A DNA stretch of 8,527 bases from Sphingomonadaceae bacterium (GTDB lineage: Bacteria; Pseudomonadota; Alphaproteobacteria; Sphingomonadales; Sphingomonadaceae). The translations under genes and the position numbers were made by a program. Shown here piece after piece: positions 1-5,758 of this stretch (the stretch's first letter is position 1; every line of letters begins with the position of its first letter). The DNA lies in assembly GCA_019239785.1 (NCBI GenBank), contig JAFAZM010000229.1, forward strand, positions 1 through 8,527, read 5' to 3'. Under the pieces are notes generated by a model. That model was not told the origin of the DNA and did no database searches. It was given only the letters and a program-made list of their open reading frames with translations.

Positions 1-1
1 G

Positions 2-331
2 ATCAACGTCCACAATCCCGGCAACGAAGCGGTCGCCTTCGTCCACAAGGTCGCGCTCGCCGAGCCCGGCCGGCCCGGCCGCCACACCTCAATCGTCGCG
101 CCGTTCCGGCTAGCTTATGACGAAGCGACGGAGGTCGACTGCCTGCAGATCCTGCGCGAGCTCGCCGCCGGCGGGATCACGCCGCCGCCTTTCTACACCG
201 GCTTCTTCGTGATCCAGTCGACCCAGCCGCTCGACGTGGTCGCCGTCTATACCGCGGCGCCGAACCGCGGCGCGCCGGTGGTGACGTTGAGCACGGAGCG
301 GGTGCCGGTGCGCGTGCGGGGCGGCGGCTGA
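2..331 (+). CDS. 3' end of unrecognised protein (partial)
   Basis: An open frame enters from the left edge and ends at TGA 329-331, giving 109 visible residues. It starts INVHNPGNEAVAFVHKVAL and ends in VRVRGGG. The visible part alternates hydrophobic and polar residues with motifs such as VHNPGNE, FYTGFFVIQS and LDVVAVYTA. This suggests a beta-sandwich-like domain, perhaps of a secreted or surface protein. I have seen similar 'GFVVIES..LDVVAVYTA' endings in bacterial proteins of unknown function, but I cannot name a family with confidence. Codon use matches the neighbours. The N-terminus, any signal peptide and the start lie outside the window. The stop is followed by a 229-bp gap before azoR, so co-transcription with azoR is not evident. 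Confidence 0.75.
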   Translation: MNVHNPGNEAVAFVHKVALAEPGRPGRHTSIVAPFRLAYDEATEVDCLQILRELAAGGITPPPFYTGFFVIQSTQPLDVVAVYTAAPNRGAPVVTLSTERVPVRVRGGG

Positions 332-370
332 GATTTCGTTTTCAGAACGAGTCCAAACCTAAGTCGTTAG

Positions 371-425
371 CCCTGAGCCGTCGAAGGCCTTCTCTTCGAG
401 AGGGCTTCGACGGGCTCAGCCCGAA
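371..425. repeat. extragenic palindromic repeat (GAGCC-GTCGAAG type)
   Basis: The left arm CCCTGAGCCGTCGAAGGCC (371-389) and the right arm GGCTTCGACGGGCTCAGCCC (403-422) are inverted copies, with one base missing from the left arm. The loop is about 13 bases. Units of this kind are scattered between genes in sphingomonads. Here it lies 40 bp after a stop codon and could act as a weak transcript end or mRNA stabiliser. That role is inference. Confidence 0.7.
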
Positions 426-460
426 CCGCTGGGGTCCTTGCACGAGCAGCTCATTCCAGC

Positions 461-488
461 GTTGCTGTTTTTGCAACATTGCTATGCA
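461..488 (+). promoter_or_regulatory. possible azoR promoter/operator region
   Basis: The inverted repeat GTTGC (461-465)/GCAAC (473-477) encloses a T-rich spacer, and a TATGCA hexamer follows at 483-488. TTGCTG at 462-467 with TATGCA is only a weak sigma-70-like pair (15-nt spacer). Its position about 75 bp upstream of the azoR start would fit a promoter with an overlapping regulator site. No regulator gene lies in the window, so this is a low-confidence call. Confidence 0.25.
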
Positions 489-560
489 GAAACGCGTTCT
501 TCCGGCAACGCTGGGCGACGCCTAAATCGGTTCCCGCAACCTTTTCCAAGGGGAATCGAA

Positions 561-1187
561 ATGACCAACATCCTCGTCGTTGCCAGCAGCGCCAATGGCG
601 ATGCCTCCGTCTCCAGCGGCCTTGCCGCCACCCTGGTCGACCGCGTGCGCGAGGGTGATCCGGCCGCCCATGTCGTGCTGCGCGACGTCGGCGCCAATCC
701 GCTGCCGCACCTCACCTCCGAGACCGTCGCCGCGATCAAGGGCGAGCCGGTCACCGAAGCCGAGCTCGCGGCCCGCGCGCTGTCCGATTCGCTCGTTGCC
801 GAGCTGCAGGCGGCCGACATCGTCGTGATCGCCTCGCCGATGTACAATTTCGGCATGAGCTCGACGCTCAAAGCCTGGTTCGACCATGTCGCGCGCGCCG
901 GCGTCACCTTCCGCTACACTGCGGAAGGGCCGGAGGGCCTGCTGAAGGGGAAGAAGACCTTGGTGATCGAGAGCCGCGCCGGCTTCTACAGCGACGGCCC
1001 GGCCGCGAATTTCGACGGCCAGGAGCCGCACCTGCGCGTCCTGCTCGGCTTCCTGGGGCTCGACGACGTCACCTTCATCCGCGCCGAGAAGCTCGCCTTC
1101 GGTCCGGAAGCCGCCGAGGCCGCGATCGCCGAAGCCACCGAAGCGCTCGGCCTCTTCGCCGGCGAGACCCTGAAGCTCGCGGCGTAA
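561..1187 (+). CDS. azoR: FMN-dependent NADH-azoreductase (AzoR/AcpD family)
   Basis: This 208-residue flavodoxin-fold protein matches the usual AzoR length of about 200. Members use NAD(P)H through FMN to reduce azo compounds and quinones by two electrons in the cytosol, usually as dimers. Visible family marks are the N-terminal strand NILVVASS with a Ser-rich FMN-phosphate loop (residues 9-20), the isoalloxazine-contact motif PMYNFG (93-98) and the adjacent STLKAWFDHVARAGVTFRYT (101-120). They continue with GPEGLLKGKK (123-132), SRAG (138-141, SRGG in the E. coli enzyme) and LLGFLGL (161-167). The ATG at 561 was chosen because AAGGGGA (548-554) sits 6 nt upstream and the protein then starts exactly like the family. 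The open frame extends back to 438, but that extension has no family resemblance. The pirin gene follows on the same strand after a 158-bp gap filled by a palindrome. Confidence 0.93.
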   Translation: MTNILVVASSANGDASVSSGLAATLVDRVREGDPAAHVVLRDVGANPLPHLTSETVAAIKGEPVTEAELAARALSDSLVAELQAADIVVIASPMYNFGMSSTLKAWFDHVARAGVTFRYTAEGPEGLLKGKKTLVIESRAGFYSDGPAANFDGQEPHLRVLLGFLGLDDVTFIRAEKLAFGPEAAEAAIAEATEALGLFAGETLKLAA

Positions 1188-1200
1188 CAGACCAATATTT

Positions 1201-1330
1201 CCTCCCTGTCGCCGCAGGCGATGGGGAGGGGGACCATGCGAAGCATGGTGGAGGGGGAATTCGGACCCAGCAAGCCCCTCCACCGCACTTCGTGCGGTCC
1301 CCCTCTCCATATGCTTCGCACACAGGGAGG
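1201..1330. repeat. nested intergenic inverted repeat between azoR and pirin
   Basis: Two 56-base arms (1201-1256 and 1275-1330) are inverted copies sharing the ends CCTCCCTG and GGTGGAGGGG and an inner GGGGGACC. Each arm carries two small hairpins whose stems differ between arms but stay paired: CCATGC-GAA-GCATGG in the left arm against CCGCAC-GAA-GTGCGG in the complement of the right arm. In single-stranded form the unit would fold as a long stem or as a branched cruciform. This looks like a mobile or dispersed extragenic palindrome of sphingomonad type. It ends just before the pirin ribosome-binding site, so it may affect read-through from azoR. Confidence 0.8.
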
Positions 1331-1345
1331 ATTAAGGAGACTCTC

Positions 1346-2044
1346 ATGATCGACATCCGCAAATTCGAGTCACTCGGCCATGCCGACCATGGCTGGCTGA
1401 ACGCCCGCCACCATTTCTCCTTCGCCGATTATTACGATCCGGCGCGGATGGGCTGGGGCGCGATCCGGGTCTGGAACGACGACCGGATCGCCGCCAAGTC
1501 CGGCTTCCCGCCGCACCCGCACCGCGACATGGAGATCATCACTTATGTCCGCAGCGGCGCGATCACCCATCAGGATTCGATGGGCAATCAGGGCCGCACC
1601 GCGGCCGGCGACGTCCAGGTGATGAGCGCCGGCACCGGCGTCCGCCACGCCGAATATAATCTGGAGGACGAGGCGACCACCCTGTTCCAGATCTGGGTGC
1701 AGACCGATCGGCCGGGCGCGCAGCCCGACTGGGGCGCGGCGAAATTCCCGAAGGCCGACCGTTCCGGCCGCTTCGTCACCTTGGCGAGCGGCTTCGATGG
1801 CGATGCCGAGGCGCTGAAGATCCAGGCCGCGGCCCGCGTGATGGGCGCGACTTTGGCCGCGGGTGAGACGGCCGAGCTGCAGCTCGATCCTTCGCGCCAC
1901 GTCTATCTGGTCGCGATCGAGGGCCCGATGGAGGTGAACGGCGTCCGCGCCGAACCGCGCGACGGCGTCGCCGTCACCGGCGAGGCGACGGTGACGATCA
2001 AGGCGCTGGAGGACGCCGAGATCGTCCTGGTCGACGCGAAGTAA
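1346..2044 (+). CDS. pirin family protein (bicupin, YhhW-like quercetinase)
   Basis: This 232-residue protein has the pirin bicupin architecture, with an N-terminal metal-binding cupin (about 1-120) and a degenerate C-terminal cupin (about 140-230). The metal ligands are all present: His57 and His59 in PPHPHRDME, and His101 and Glu103 in GTGVRHAEYN. They fall at the same positions as in E. coli YhhW, which has quercetin 2,3-dioxygenase activity in vitro. The physiological substrate of such proteins is usually unknown. They are cytosolic and often turn up near oxidative or electrophile stress genes, which fits the upstream azoreductase. The ATG at 1346 is preceded by a strong TAAGGAG (1333-1339) at 6-nt spacing. 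Longer in-frame starts back to 1292 would translate the palindrome and are rejected. Confidence 0.92.
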   Translation: MIDIRKFESLGHADHGWLNARHHFSFADYYDPARMGWGAIRVWNDDRIAAKSGFPPHPHRDMEIITYVRSGAITHQDSMGNQGRTAAGDVQVMSAGTGVRHAEYNLEDEATTLFQIWVQTDRPGAQPDWGAAKFPKADRSGRFVTLASGFDGDAEALKIQAAARVMGATLAAGETAELQLDPSRHVYLVAIEGPMEVNGVRAEPRDGVAVTGEATVTIKALEDAEIVLVDAK

Positions 2045-2056
2045 GAAGGAAGGTTA

Positions 2057-2160
2057 TTCGCGCGAAGGACGCGAAGAGGTCTGGGGCCTGGTCACCGTTC
2101 GGAAGCGGCAAACGAAGGCGCCTTCGCGCCCTTCGCGCTCCTTTGTGTCCTTCGCGCGAA
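2057..2160. terminator. inverted repeat at convergent gene ends, possible bidirectional terminator
   Basis: TTCGCGCGAAGGAC (2057-2070) and GTCCTTCGCGCGAA (2147-2160) are a perfect 14-bp inverted repeat. It lies between the stop of pirin (+) and the stop of the gene on the minus strand. The inner right side holds further CTTCGCGC copies near 2122, 2131 and 2150. There is no U-tract, so termination by this hairpin is inference from its position. It may equally be a dispersed extragenic repeat. Confidence 0.5.
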
Positions 2161-2170
2161 ATAGCTTCTT

Positions 2171-2680
2171 CTATTCCTCCTCGATCCGCTCCCGCACCAC
2201 CCGCCGCGGCGTGTCGTCCCGCTCCACATAGACCGTCCGCACCCGGTCCTTGCCGCGGAACAGGGGAATGAGGCCGAGCAGCCCCAGCAAACCGAGCAGG
2301 CCCCAGGGGAAGCCGGGGCGGTTGCGGTTGGCGAGGGCCATGTCGTTGGCGAACGGGTCGTTCGGGTCGGCGAAGCCGTTGGGATAGGCGACGTCGGGCT
2401 GGATCGTCACCGGCTGCTGCGGCGGTGGTGCGGCCTGGACCGGCGGCGGCGGCGCCGAGGGCTGCTGCGGCTCGACCGTGACCGGCACTGCGGTGGTCGT
2501 CGGCGGCGCCGGATTGGCTGGCGTCGTCACCGGCGGCGCCGTCGTCGTCTTCGGCGCGGACGGGCTGCTGGTGATCGTGGTCGTCGTGCCCTGGTCCGCG
2601 CTGCCGTTCTGGGCGGCGGCGGGGGCGGCCAGCGCCAGCGCCGCGGCGAGGGCGGTGCGCTTCAAGCCGAGTCTCTTCAT
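2171..2680 (-). CDS. exported Pro/Thr-rich protein with C-terminal WGxxGxxG-type membrane segment
   Basis: The 169-residue product has four parts. The first is a signal peptide (1-23, MKRLGLKRTALAAALALAA then AQ). The second is a long low-complexity Thr/Pro/Ala/Gln stretch (about 28-95), and the third a short acidic Asn-rich segment (about 98-120). The fourth is a glycine/leucine hydrophobic helix starting at PWGLLGLLGLLGLIPLF (125-141), followed by a basic then mixed-charge tail. The WGLLGLLG pattern before a basic residue resembles WGxxGxxG sorting or anchor motifs, though here a charged tail of about 28 residues follows. I infer an envelope protein anchored by its C-terminal part and spanning the periplasm with its Pro/Thr linker. 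The start at 2680 was chosen for the signal peptide and for AGGAG (complement of 2689-2693) 8 nt upstream. The open frame continues to 2890, but that part reads antisense across the divergent promoter region. Function unknown. Confidence 0.75.
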   Translation of the reverse strand: MKRLGLKRTALAAALALAAPAAAQNGSADQGTTTTITSSPSAPKTTTAPPVTTPANPAPPTTTAVPVTVEPQQPSAPPPPVQAAPPPQQPVTIQPDVAYPNGFADPNDPFANDMALANRNRPGFPWGLLGLLGLLGLIPLFRGKDRVRTVYVERDDTPRRVVRERIEEE

Positions 2681-2867
2681 TTGTATCGCTCCTGCAACAA
2701 CTTGGCGCGCCCCCGGCACCATGCGCTTTATATTCCGCCCGCCGCCCGGGGAAAACAAGTCGTCGCAGCGACGCGCGTCACCGCTTCCCACGGGCTCGCC
2801 AAAGGGGCAGGTTCGCGGCGCGGGTGGGGCAAAAGTGCTGCGCGTCCCGCGTGGGGAGCCTTTTTCA
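2681..2867. promoter_or_regulatory. divergent promoter region
   Basis: This 187-bp non-coding stretch separates two genes that start outward. On the minus strand TATAAA (complement of 2727-2732) lies about 47 bp upstream of the 2680 start, in an AT-rich patch unusual for the window, and is a plausible -10 box. A clear -35 is not visible: TTGTTT lies 20 nt upstream, and TTTTCC lies at 17 nt. No convincing plus-strand promoter was seen. Confidence 0.35.
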
Positions 2868-2873
2868 GTGGCC

Positions 2874-3194
2874 ATGTACGTGTACAGCACCGACGGCGAG
2901 CCCGTCGGCTTCGTGTTCGAGACGAATATCTACGACCTGGACGGAACGCCGCTCGGCCGCATCGTCGGCTGCCGGGTGCACCGCTTCGACGGCACCTATG
3001 TCGGCGAATGGTTCCGCGACATGGTCGTCCGCCGCCCGCAGGGGCGCCCGCGGATCATCCCGCCTGCCTCCGTTCCGCCGCGCCGCCCGCCGATCGCCGC
3101 GTCGTACCGGCTGCGGGCCGTGGTGGACTATGGATATCCGGACGCCTTTCCCCTGCTGCGGGAAACGGGGTTCTTTAGAGAGGCTGCGGAGTAA
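2874..3194 (+). CDS. small protein resembling the 4-fold beta-flower family
   Basis: This 106-residue protein contains three short repeats, each a strand, a turn with DG and another strand. They are YVYSTDGEPVGFV (2-14), IYDLDGTPLGRIVG (20-33) and VHRFDGTYVGEWF (36-48), followed by DMVVRRPQGRP. This periodicity and the MYVYS.DGEPVG opening resemble the 4-fold beta-flower domain family, whose function is unknown. The C-terminal half is Pro/Arg-rich (59-75) and ends in a short helix-like tail. There is no signal peptide. The ATG at 2874 starts the repeat directly. A GTG at 2868 in the same frame sits 9 nt from GGGGAG (2853-2858) and could be the true start, adding two residues. A structured element begins 13 nt after its stop codon. 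Confidence 0.65.
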   Translation: MYVYSTDGEPVGFVFETNIYDLDGTPLGRIVGCRVHRFDGTYVGEWFRDMVVRRPQGRPRIIPPASVPPRRPPIAASYRLRAVVDYGYPDAFPLLRETGFFREAAE

Positions 3195-3207
3195 GCCGGA
3201 AGGCGTC

Positions 3208-3309
3208 CCGCAAATAAGGCGCGCCTTATTTGCGGAGCAGCCCCGGCCGGCCGACGGGTGGGCGAGGCCCAGCCTGATCGACGTCACGGCACAATGGTGC
3301 CGTGGCGGA
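3208..3309 (+). ncRNA. structured 3' element, copy 1 (candidate RNA motif or repeat)
   Basis: This element starts 13 nt after the stop of the beta-flower gene. Stem P1 is a perfect 28-bp palindrome (3208-3235) ending in GCGG, followed by AGCAG. A GC-rich segment leads into P2, TGGGC-GAG-GCCCA (3259-3271). A conserved linker GCCTGATCGACGT follows, then P3, CACGGCAC-AATG-GTGCCGTG (3285-3304), a perfect 8-bp stem, and GCGGA. A second copy at 5137-5241 keeps the same layout and the same linker length between AGCAG and P3. It has complementary changes in P2 and P3 and an unrelated but paired P1. P1 could terminate or protect the upstream mRNA. The family is not one I can name. Confidence 0.6.
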
Positions 3310-3410
3310 GCAGCCGCCGAAAAAAACAAGCGCTGCCGCAGGCAGCGCGCGAAGCTTCGCTTCGCAAGATCCTCACCCTCCCCCTCTCCCGCAAGCGGGA
3401 GAGGGGGAGG
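3305..3410. repeat. cluster of short palindromes upstream of the S10 gene
   Basis: Four consecutive palindromes follow the structured element: GGCGG/CCGCC around 3304-3318, GCGCTGCC-GCA-GGCAGCGC (3330-3348), GCGAAGCTTCGC (3349-3360), and a perfect 16-bp stem with an AA loop (3377-3392 with 3395-3410). The last is a CCTCCCCCTCTCCCGC unit of a kind common between genes in many proteobacteria. A seven-A run at 3320-3326 lies between the first two. No gene is supported in the stretch from 3195 to 3499. It holds only these structures and the S10 leader. Confidence 0.65.
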
Positions 3411-3499
3411 ACCGAGGTTCACCCCCGTTCATCGCCCAGATTGCCAGCACCGCCCCGGCTTGGCAGAGGAACCGCGCTTCCAGCCGGAGATCCGAGTCG

Positions 3500-5131
3500 A
3501 TGCGCCTTGCCCTTGCCGCCGCCGCTTTCCTTCTCGTCACCACCGCCGCCGCCGCGCAGGACGCCCCGCGCGGCCGGGACGCCCCCGCCTCGCCGCGCGC
3601 GCCGAACCCCAATGCCCATCGCGATGCCCTGGTCGCCGACGTCGAGGAGGCCTGGGTCCGCCCGCCGGTCGACGAGCATGATGCGGTCAGCCACGGCGCG
3701 GTGACCCTGCGCAGCGGCGAGCGGGTCGCCTATACCGCCACTGCAGGCACGCTCACCATCCGCGACGACGACGGAAAGCCAACCGCCTCGATCTTCTACA
3801 CCGCCTATACCCGCGACGGCGCCGCGCCGGGCAGCCGGCCGGTCACCTTCTTCTACAATGGCGGACCGGGCTCGGCGACGGTGTGGCTGCACATGGGCAG
3901 CTTCGCGCCGGTCCGCGTCACCACCGCCAATCCCGAATATATCCGACCTGCGCCCTACGGCTTCGGCGCCAATCCGGATTCGCTGATCGACGCGACCGAC
4001 CTCGTCTTCGTCGATGCGGTCGGCGCCGGCTGGTCGCGGCCCTTGGGCGAGAAGACCGGCCGCGATTTCTGGGGCGTCGACCAGGATGCCGACGCCTTCG
4101 CCCGCGCCGTCCAGCGCTACGTCACCCTCAACAATCGCTGGACCTCGCCCAAATTCCTGTTCGGCGAGAGCTACGGCACGCTGCGCAACGGCGCCGTCGC
4201 GGCCCTGCTCGAGGAGCGCGGGCTCAGCCTCAACGGCATCGTCTATCTCTCGTCGATCCTGAACTACGGTGTGCGCCAGCCCGGCTACGATCAGAATTAC
4301 CTGACCCTGCTGCCGAGCTATGCCGCCACCGCCTGGTACCACAACCGGCTGCAGAACCGGCCCGCGGACCTCGAAGCCTTCCTCGCCGAGGTGCGCGCCT
4401 TCGCCAGCGGCCCCTATGCGGCGGCGCTCGCCCGCGGCTCGAGCCTGCCGCAGGCCGAGAAGGAGGCGATCGCGCGGCAGATGTCGGCCTATATCGGGAT
4501 CGGCGCGGACTATATCCTGCGAGCCGACCTGCGCGTCGACCTCTCCCATTTCGAGACCGAGCTGCTGCGCGACCGGCGGCTGGTCGTCGGCCGGCTCGAC
4601 TCGCGCTATCTGCTGACGCCCGGCGACGCCAATGCCGACAGCCCGCCCGACGATCCCGCCTCGACCGCGATCTCCGGCGCCTTCATCTCCAGCTTCATGG
4701 ATTATTCCGGCCGCACCTTGGGCTATCACAGCGAGATGCCCTACCGGATCTCGGCGCGCGGCGACGACTGGCGCTGGGACTGGCAGCACCGCGCGCCCGG
4801 CTCGCGCCAGCCGCAGACCTCGCCCAACACCGCGGTCGACCTCGCTTACACGATGCGGACCAACCCCTATCTGAAGGTGATCTTCCTGAACGGCTATTAC
4901 GACATGGCGACGCCGTTCTTCGGCACCGAGTTCGACGTCTCGCACATGCTGCTCGACGAGCAGCTCCAGCGCAACGTCAGCTTCCGCTACTACCAGTCCG
5001 GCCACATGGTCTATCTCAACCCGCAGACGCTGACCCAGATGCACGACGATCTGGTCGGCTGGTATCATGAGACGGTGGGCGCCGCCGCCTCGGGGCGTCC
5101 GCCGATCCGGCCGAGCGCGCAGCAGCGCTAG
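3500..5131 (+). CDS. exported S10 family serine carboxypeptidase-like protein
   Basis: The product is 543 residues. An N-terminal signal peptide (MRLALAAAAFLLVTTAAAAQ, cleavage near 20) directs it to the periplasm or outside. The rest is an alpha/beta-hydrolase of peptidase family S10, which removes C-terminal residues from peptides. The oxyanion-hole motif NGGPGS is at 120-125. The nucleophile is Ser224 in FGESYGTLRNG, the acid is Asp468 in NGYYDMATPF, and the base is His502 in QSGHMVY, so the triad is complete. The length fits bacterial S10 members of about 500 residues. The 3500 ATG has GGAGA (3486-3490) 9 nt upstream and starts the signal peptide. The open frame runs back to 3302, but that would translate palindromes. 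It stands alone between repeat clusters and is followed 5 nt after its stop by a structured element. Its substrate cannot be told from sequence. Confidence 0.92.
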   Translation: MRLALAAAAFLLVTTAAAAQDAPRGRDAPASPRAPNPNAHRDALVADVEEAWVRPPVDEHDAVSHGAVTLRSGERVAYTATAGTLTIRDDDGKPTASIFYTAYTRDGAAPGSRPVTFFYNGGPGSATVWLHMGSFAPVRVTTANPEYIRPAPYGFGANPDSLIDATDLVFVDAVGAGWSRPLGEKTGRDFWGVDQDADAFARAVQRYVTLNNRWTSPKFLFGESYGTLRNGAVAALLEERGLSLNGIVYLSSILNYGVRQPGYDQNYLTLLPSYAATAWYHNRLQNRPADLEAFLAEVRAFASGPYAAALARGSSLPQAEKEAIARQMSAYIGIGADYILRADLRVDLSHFETELLRDRRLVVGRLDSRYLLTPGDANADSPPDDPASTAISGAFISSFMDYSGRTLGYHSEMPYRISARGDDWRWDWQHRAPGSRQPQTSPNTAVDLAYTMRTNPYLKVIFLNGYYDMATPFFGTEFDVSHMLLDEQLQRNVSFRYYQSGHMVYLNPQTLTQMHDDLVGWYHETVGAAASGRPPIRPSAQQR

Positions 5132-5136
5132 CCGCC

Positions 5137-5241
5137 CCGCGCGCAAGCCCTCAGGCTTGCGCCGCGGAGCAGGCCGGCCCGGCCGACAGGTCGGCGCAGC
5201 CGAGCCTGATCGACGTCACGGGACAATGGTCCTGTGGCGGA
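5137..5241 (+). ncRNA. structured 3' element, copy 2 (candidate RNA motif or repeat)
   Basis: This element begins 5 nt after the S10 stop. Stem P1 is CCGC plus GCGCAAGCC (5137-5149), loop CTCA, then GGCTTGCGC, a bulged C and GCGG (5154-5167). AGCAG follows, then P2 TCGGC-GCA-GCCGA (5191-5203), the linker GCCTGATCGACGT shared with copy 1, P3 CACGGGAC-AATG-GTCCTGTG (5217-5236, one G-U pair), and GCGGA. Against copy 1, P2 swaps a G-C for a C-G pair. P3 swaps C-G for G-C and changes G-C to G-U. GCCGAC/GTCGGC (5182-5195) offers an alternative stem here that has one mismatch in copy 1. Confidence 0.6.
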
Positions 5242-5267
5242 CCACCGAGATACCTGATTCCTATCAC

Positions 5268-5347
5268 GTCACCCCGGCGATGGCCGGGGTCTCACGGAGA
5301 CTCGCCGAGATTTCTCGTTCTGAGATCCCGGCTTTCGCCGGGATGAC
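5268..5347. repeat. extragenic palindromic repeat (CCCCGGC / GCCGGGATGAC type)
   Basis: Two small hairpins, ACCCCGGC-GATG-GCCGGGGT (5271-5290) and ATCCCGGC-TTTC-GCCGGGAT (5325-5344), are framed by GTCA (5268-5271) and TGAC (5344-5347). The whole unit is itself an imperfect palindrome. Units of this form are widely dispersed between genes in sphingomonads and relatives. It lies between the S10 gene and the convergent Tudor-like gene, where it could serve as a transcript boundary. Confidence 0.75.
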
Positions 5348-5357
5348 AGTGCGGGTC

Positions 5358-5684
5358 CTATTCCGACCTGCACCGCCCGGTCACCGTCTCCTCCTCTATC
5401 CCGTCGTCGAACCGCACCTTGAGGTTGGCACCGTTCGGATCCGCCTCGAGGATCGTCGCCGCATACCATTGCCCGTCGCCCGACCAGATCGCGTCGATCC
5501 GCGAGCCGACCGTCCAGTCGTAGCGTTTCACCTGGCTGGCCGGCCTGATCTCGCTGGTGCCGTCGTCATATTGGATGGCGACCGAGCCGTCCTCGCCGAG
5601 CGAATGGACGACGCCGGGAAACCAGAAGCGGCCGCCCTGCCACTGGCCGAGCACCCAGTCGCCGGGGGTGAAATCACTGATCAT
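5358..5684 (-). CDS. protein of two tandem Tudor/Agenet-like repeats
   Basis: This 108-residue protein is made almost entirely of two similar beta-barrel-like repeats. Repeat 1 (about 8-55) carries GDWVLGQW, FWFPG (20-24) and IQYDDGTSE (37-45). Repeat 2 (about 60-105) carries GSRIDAIW, QWYAATI (72-78) and VRFDDGIEEE (90-99). The W-(Y/F)-(P/A) aromatic pair followed by a (Y/F)DDG turn is typical of Tudor, Agenet and SGF29-like folds. In eukaryotes these bind methylated lysine or arginine, but bacterial ligands are mostly unknown. There is no signal peptide, so it is probably cytosolic. The ATG at 5684 has GGAGGC (complement of 5691-5696) 6 nt upstream. The longer open frame to 5864 lacks family resemblance and overlaps the next gene. 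That gene, on the same strand, ends 74 nt upstream, so the two may share a transcript. Confidence 0.75.
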   Translation of the reverse strand: MISDFTPGDWVLGQWQGGRFWFPGVVHSLGEDGSVAIQYDDGTSEIRPASQVKRYDWTVGSRIDAIWSGDGQWYAATILEADPNGANLKVRFDDGIEEETVTGRCRSE

Positions 5685-5758
5685 GCGCTCGCCTCCGCCC
5701 CGTCTCTTCGGCCGGTATATCGCCGTGCCGTGGTCAGCGCCACGGCGGCATAGGGCTC

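Noticed and set aside
522..1310. Long minus-strand open frame opposite azoR
   Set aside because: It is a codon-position shadow of a clear azoR gene, has low-complexity Arg/Gly content, and no ribosome-binding site or family resemblance.
3305..3326. Intrinsic terminator at the GGCGG/CCGCC hairpin with a seven-base homopolymer
   Set aside because: The run is A on the plus strand. On the minus strand the T-run precedes the hairpin instead of following it, so neither direction has terminator order.
3226..3420. Coding reading of the structured element (ending SLIDVTAQWCR)
   Set aside because: A similar peptide can be read in copy 2, but differences between copies fall on first and second codon positions and in complementary stem pairs. 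The frame also has no start or ribosome-binding site of its own.
3302..3499. N-terminal extension of the S10 protein
   Set aside because: The extension would translate palindromic repeats and place 66 residues before a clean signal peptide. The ATG at 3500 has its own ribosome-binding site.
3883..5070. 395-residue plus-strand open frame overlapping the S10 gene
   Set aside because: It is an Arg/Ala-rich out-of-frame shadow of the S10 coding sequence.
3419..5146. 575-residue minus-strand open frame opposite the S10 gene
   Set aside because: The S10 gene on the plus strand has an intact catalytic triad and signal peptide. The opposite frame is a GC-rich shadow without motifs.
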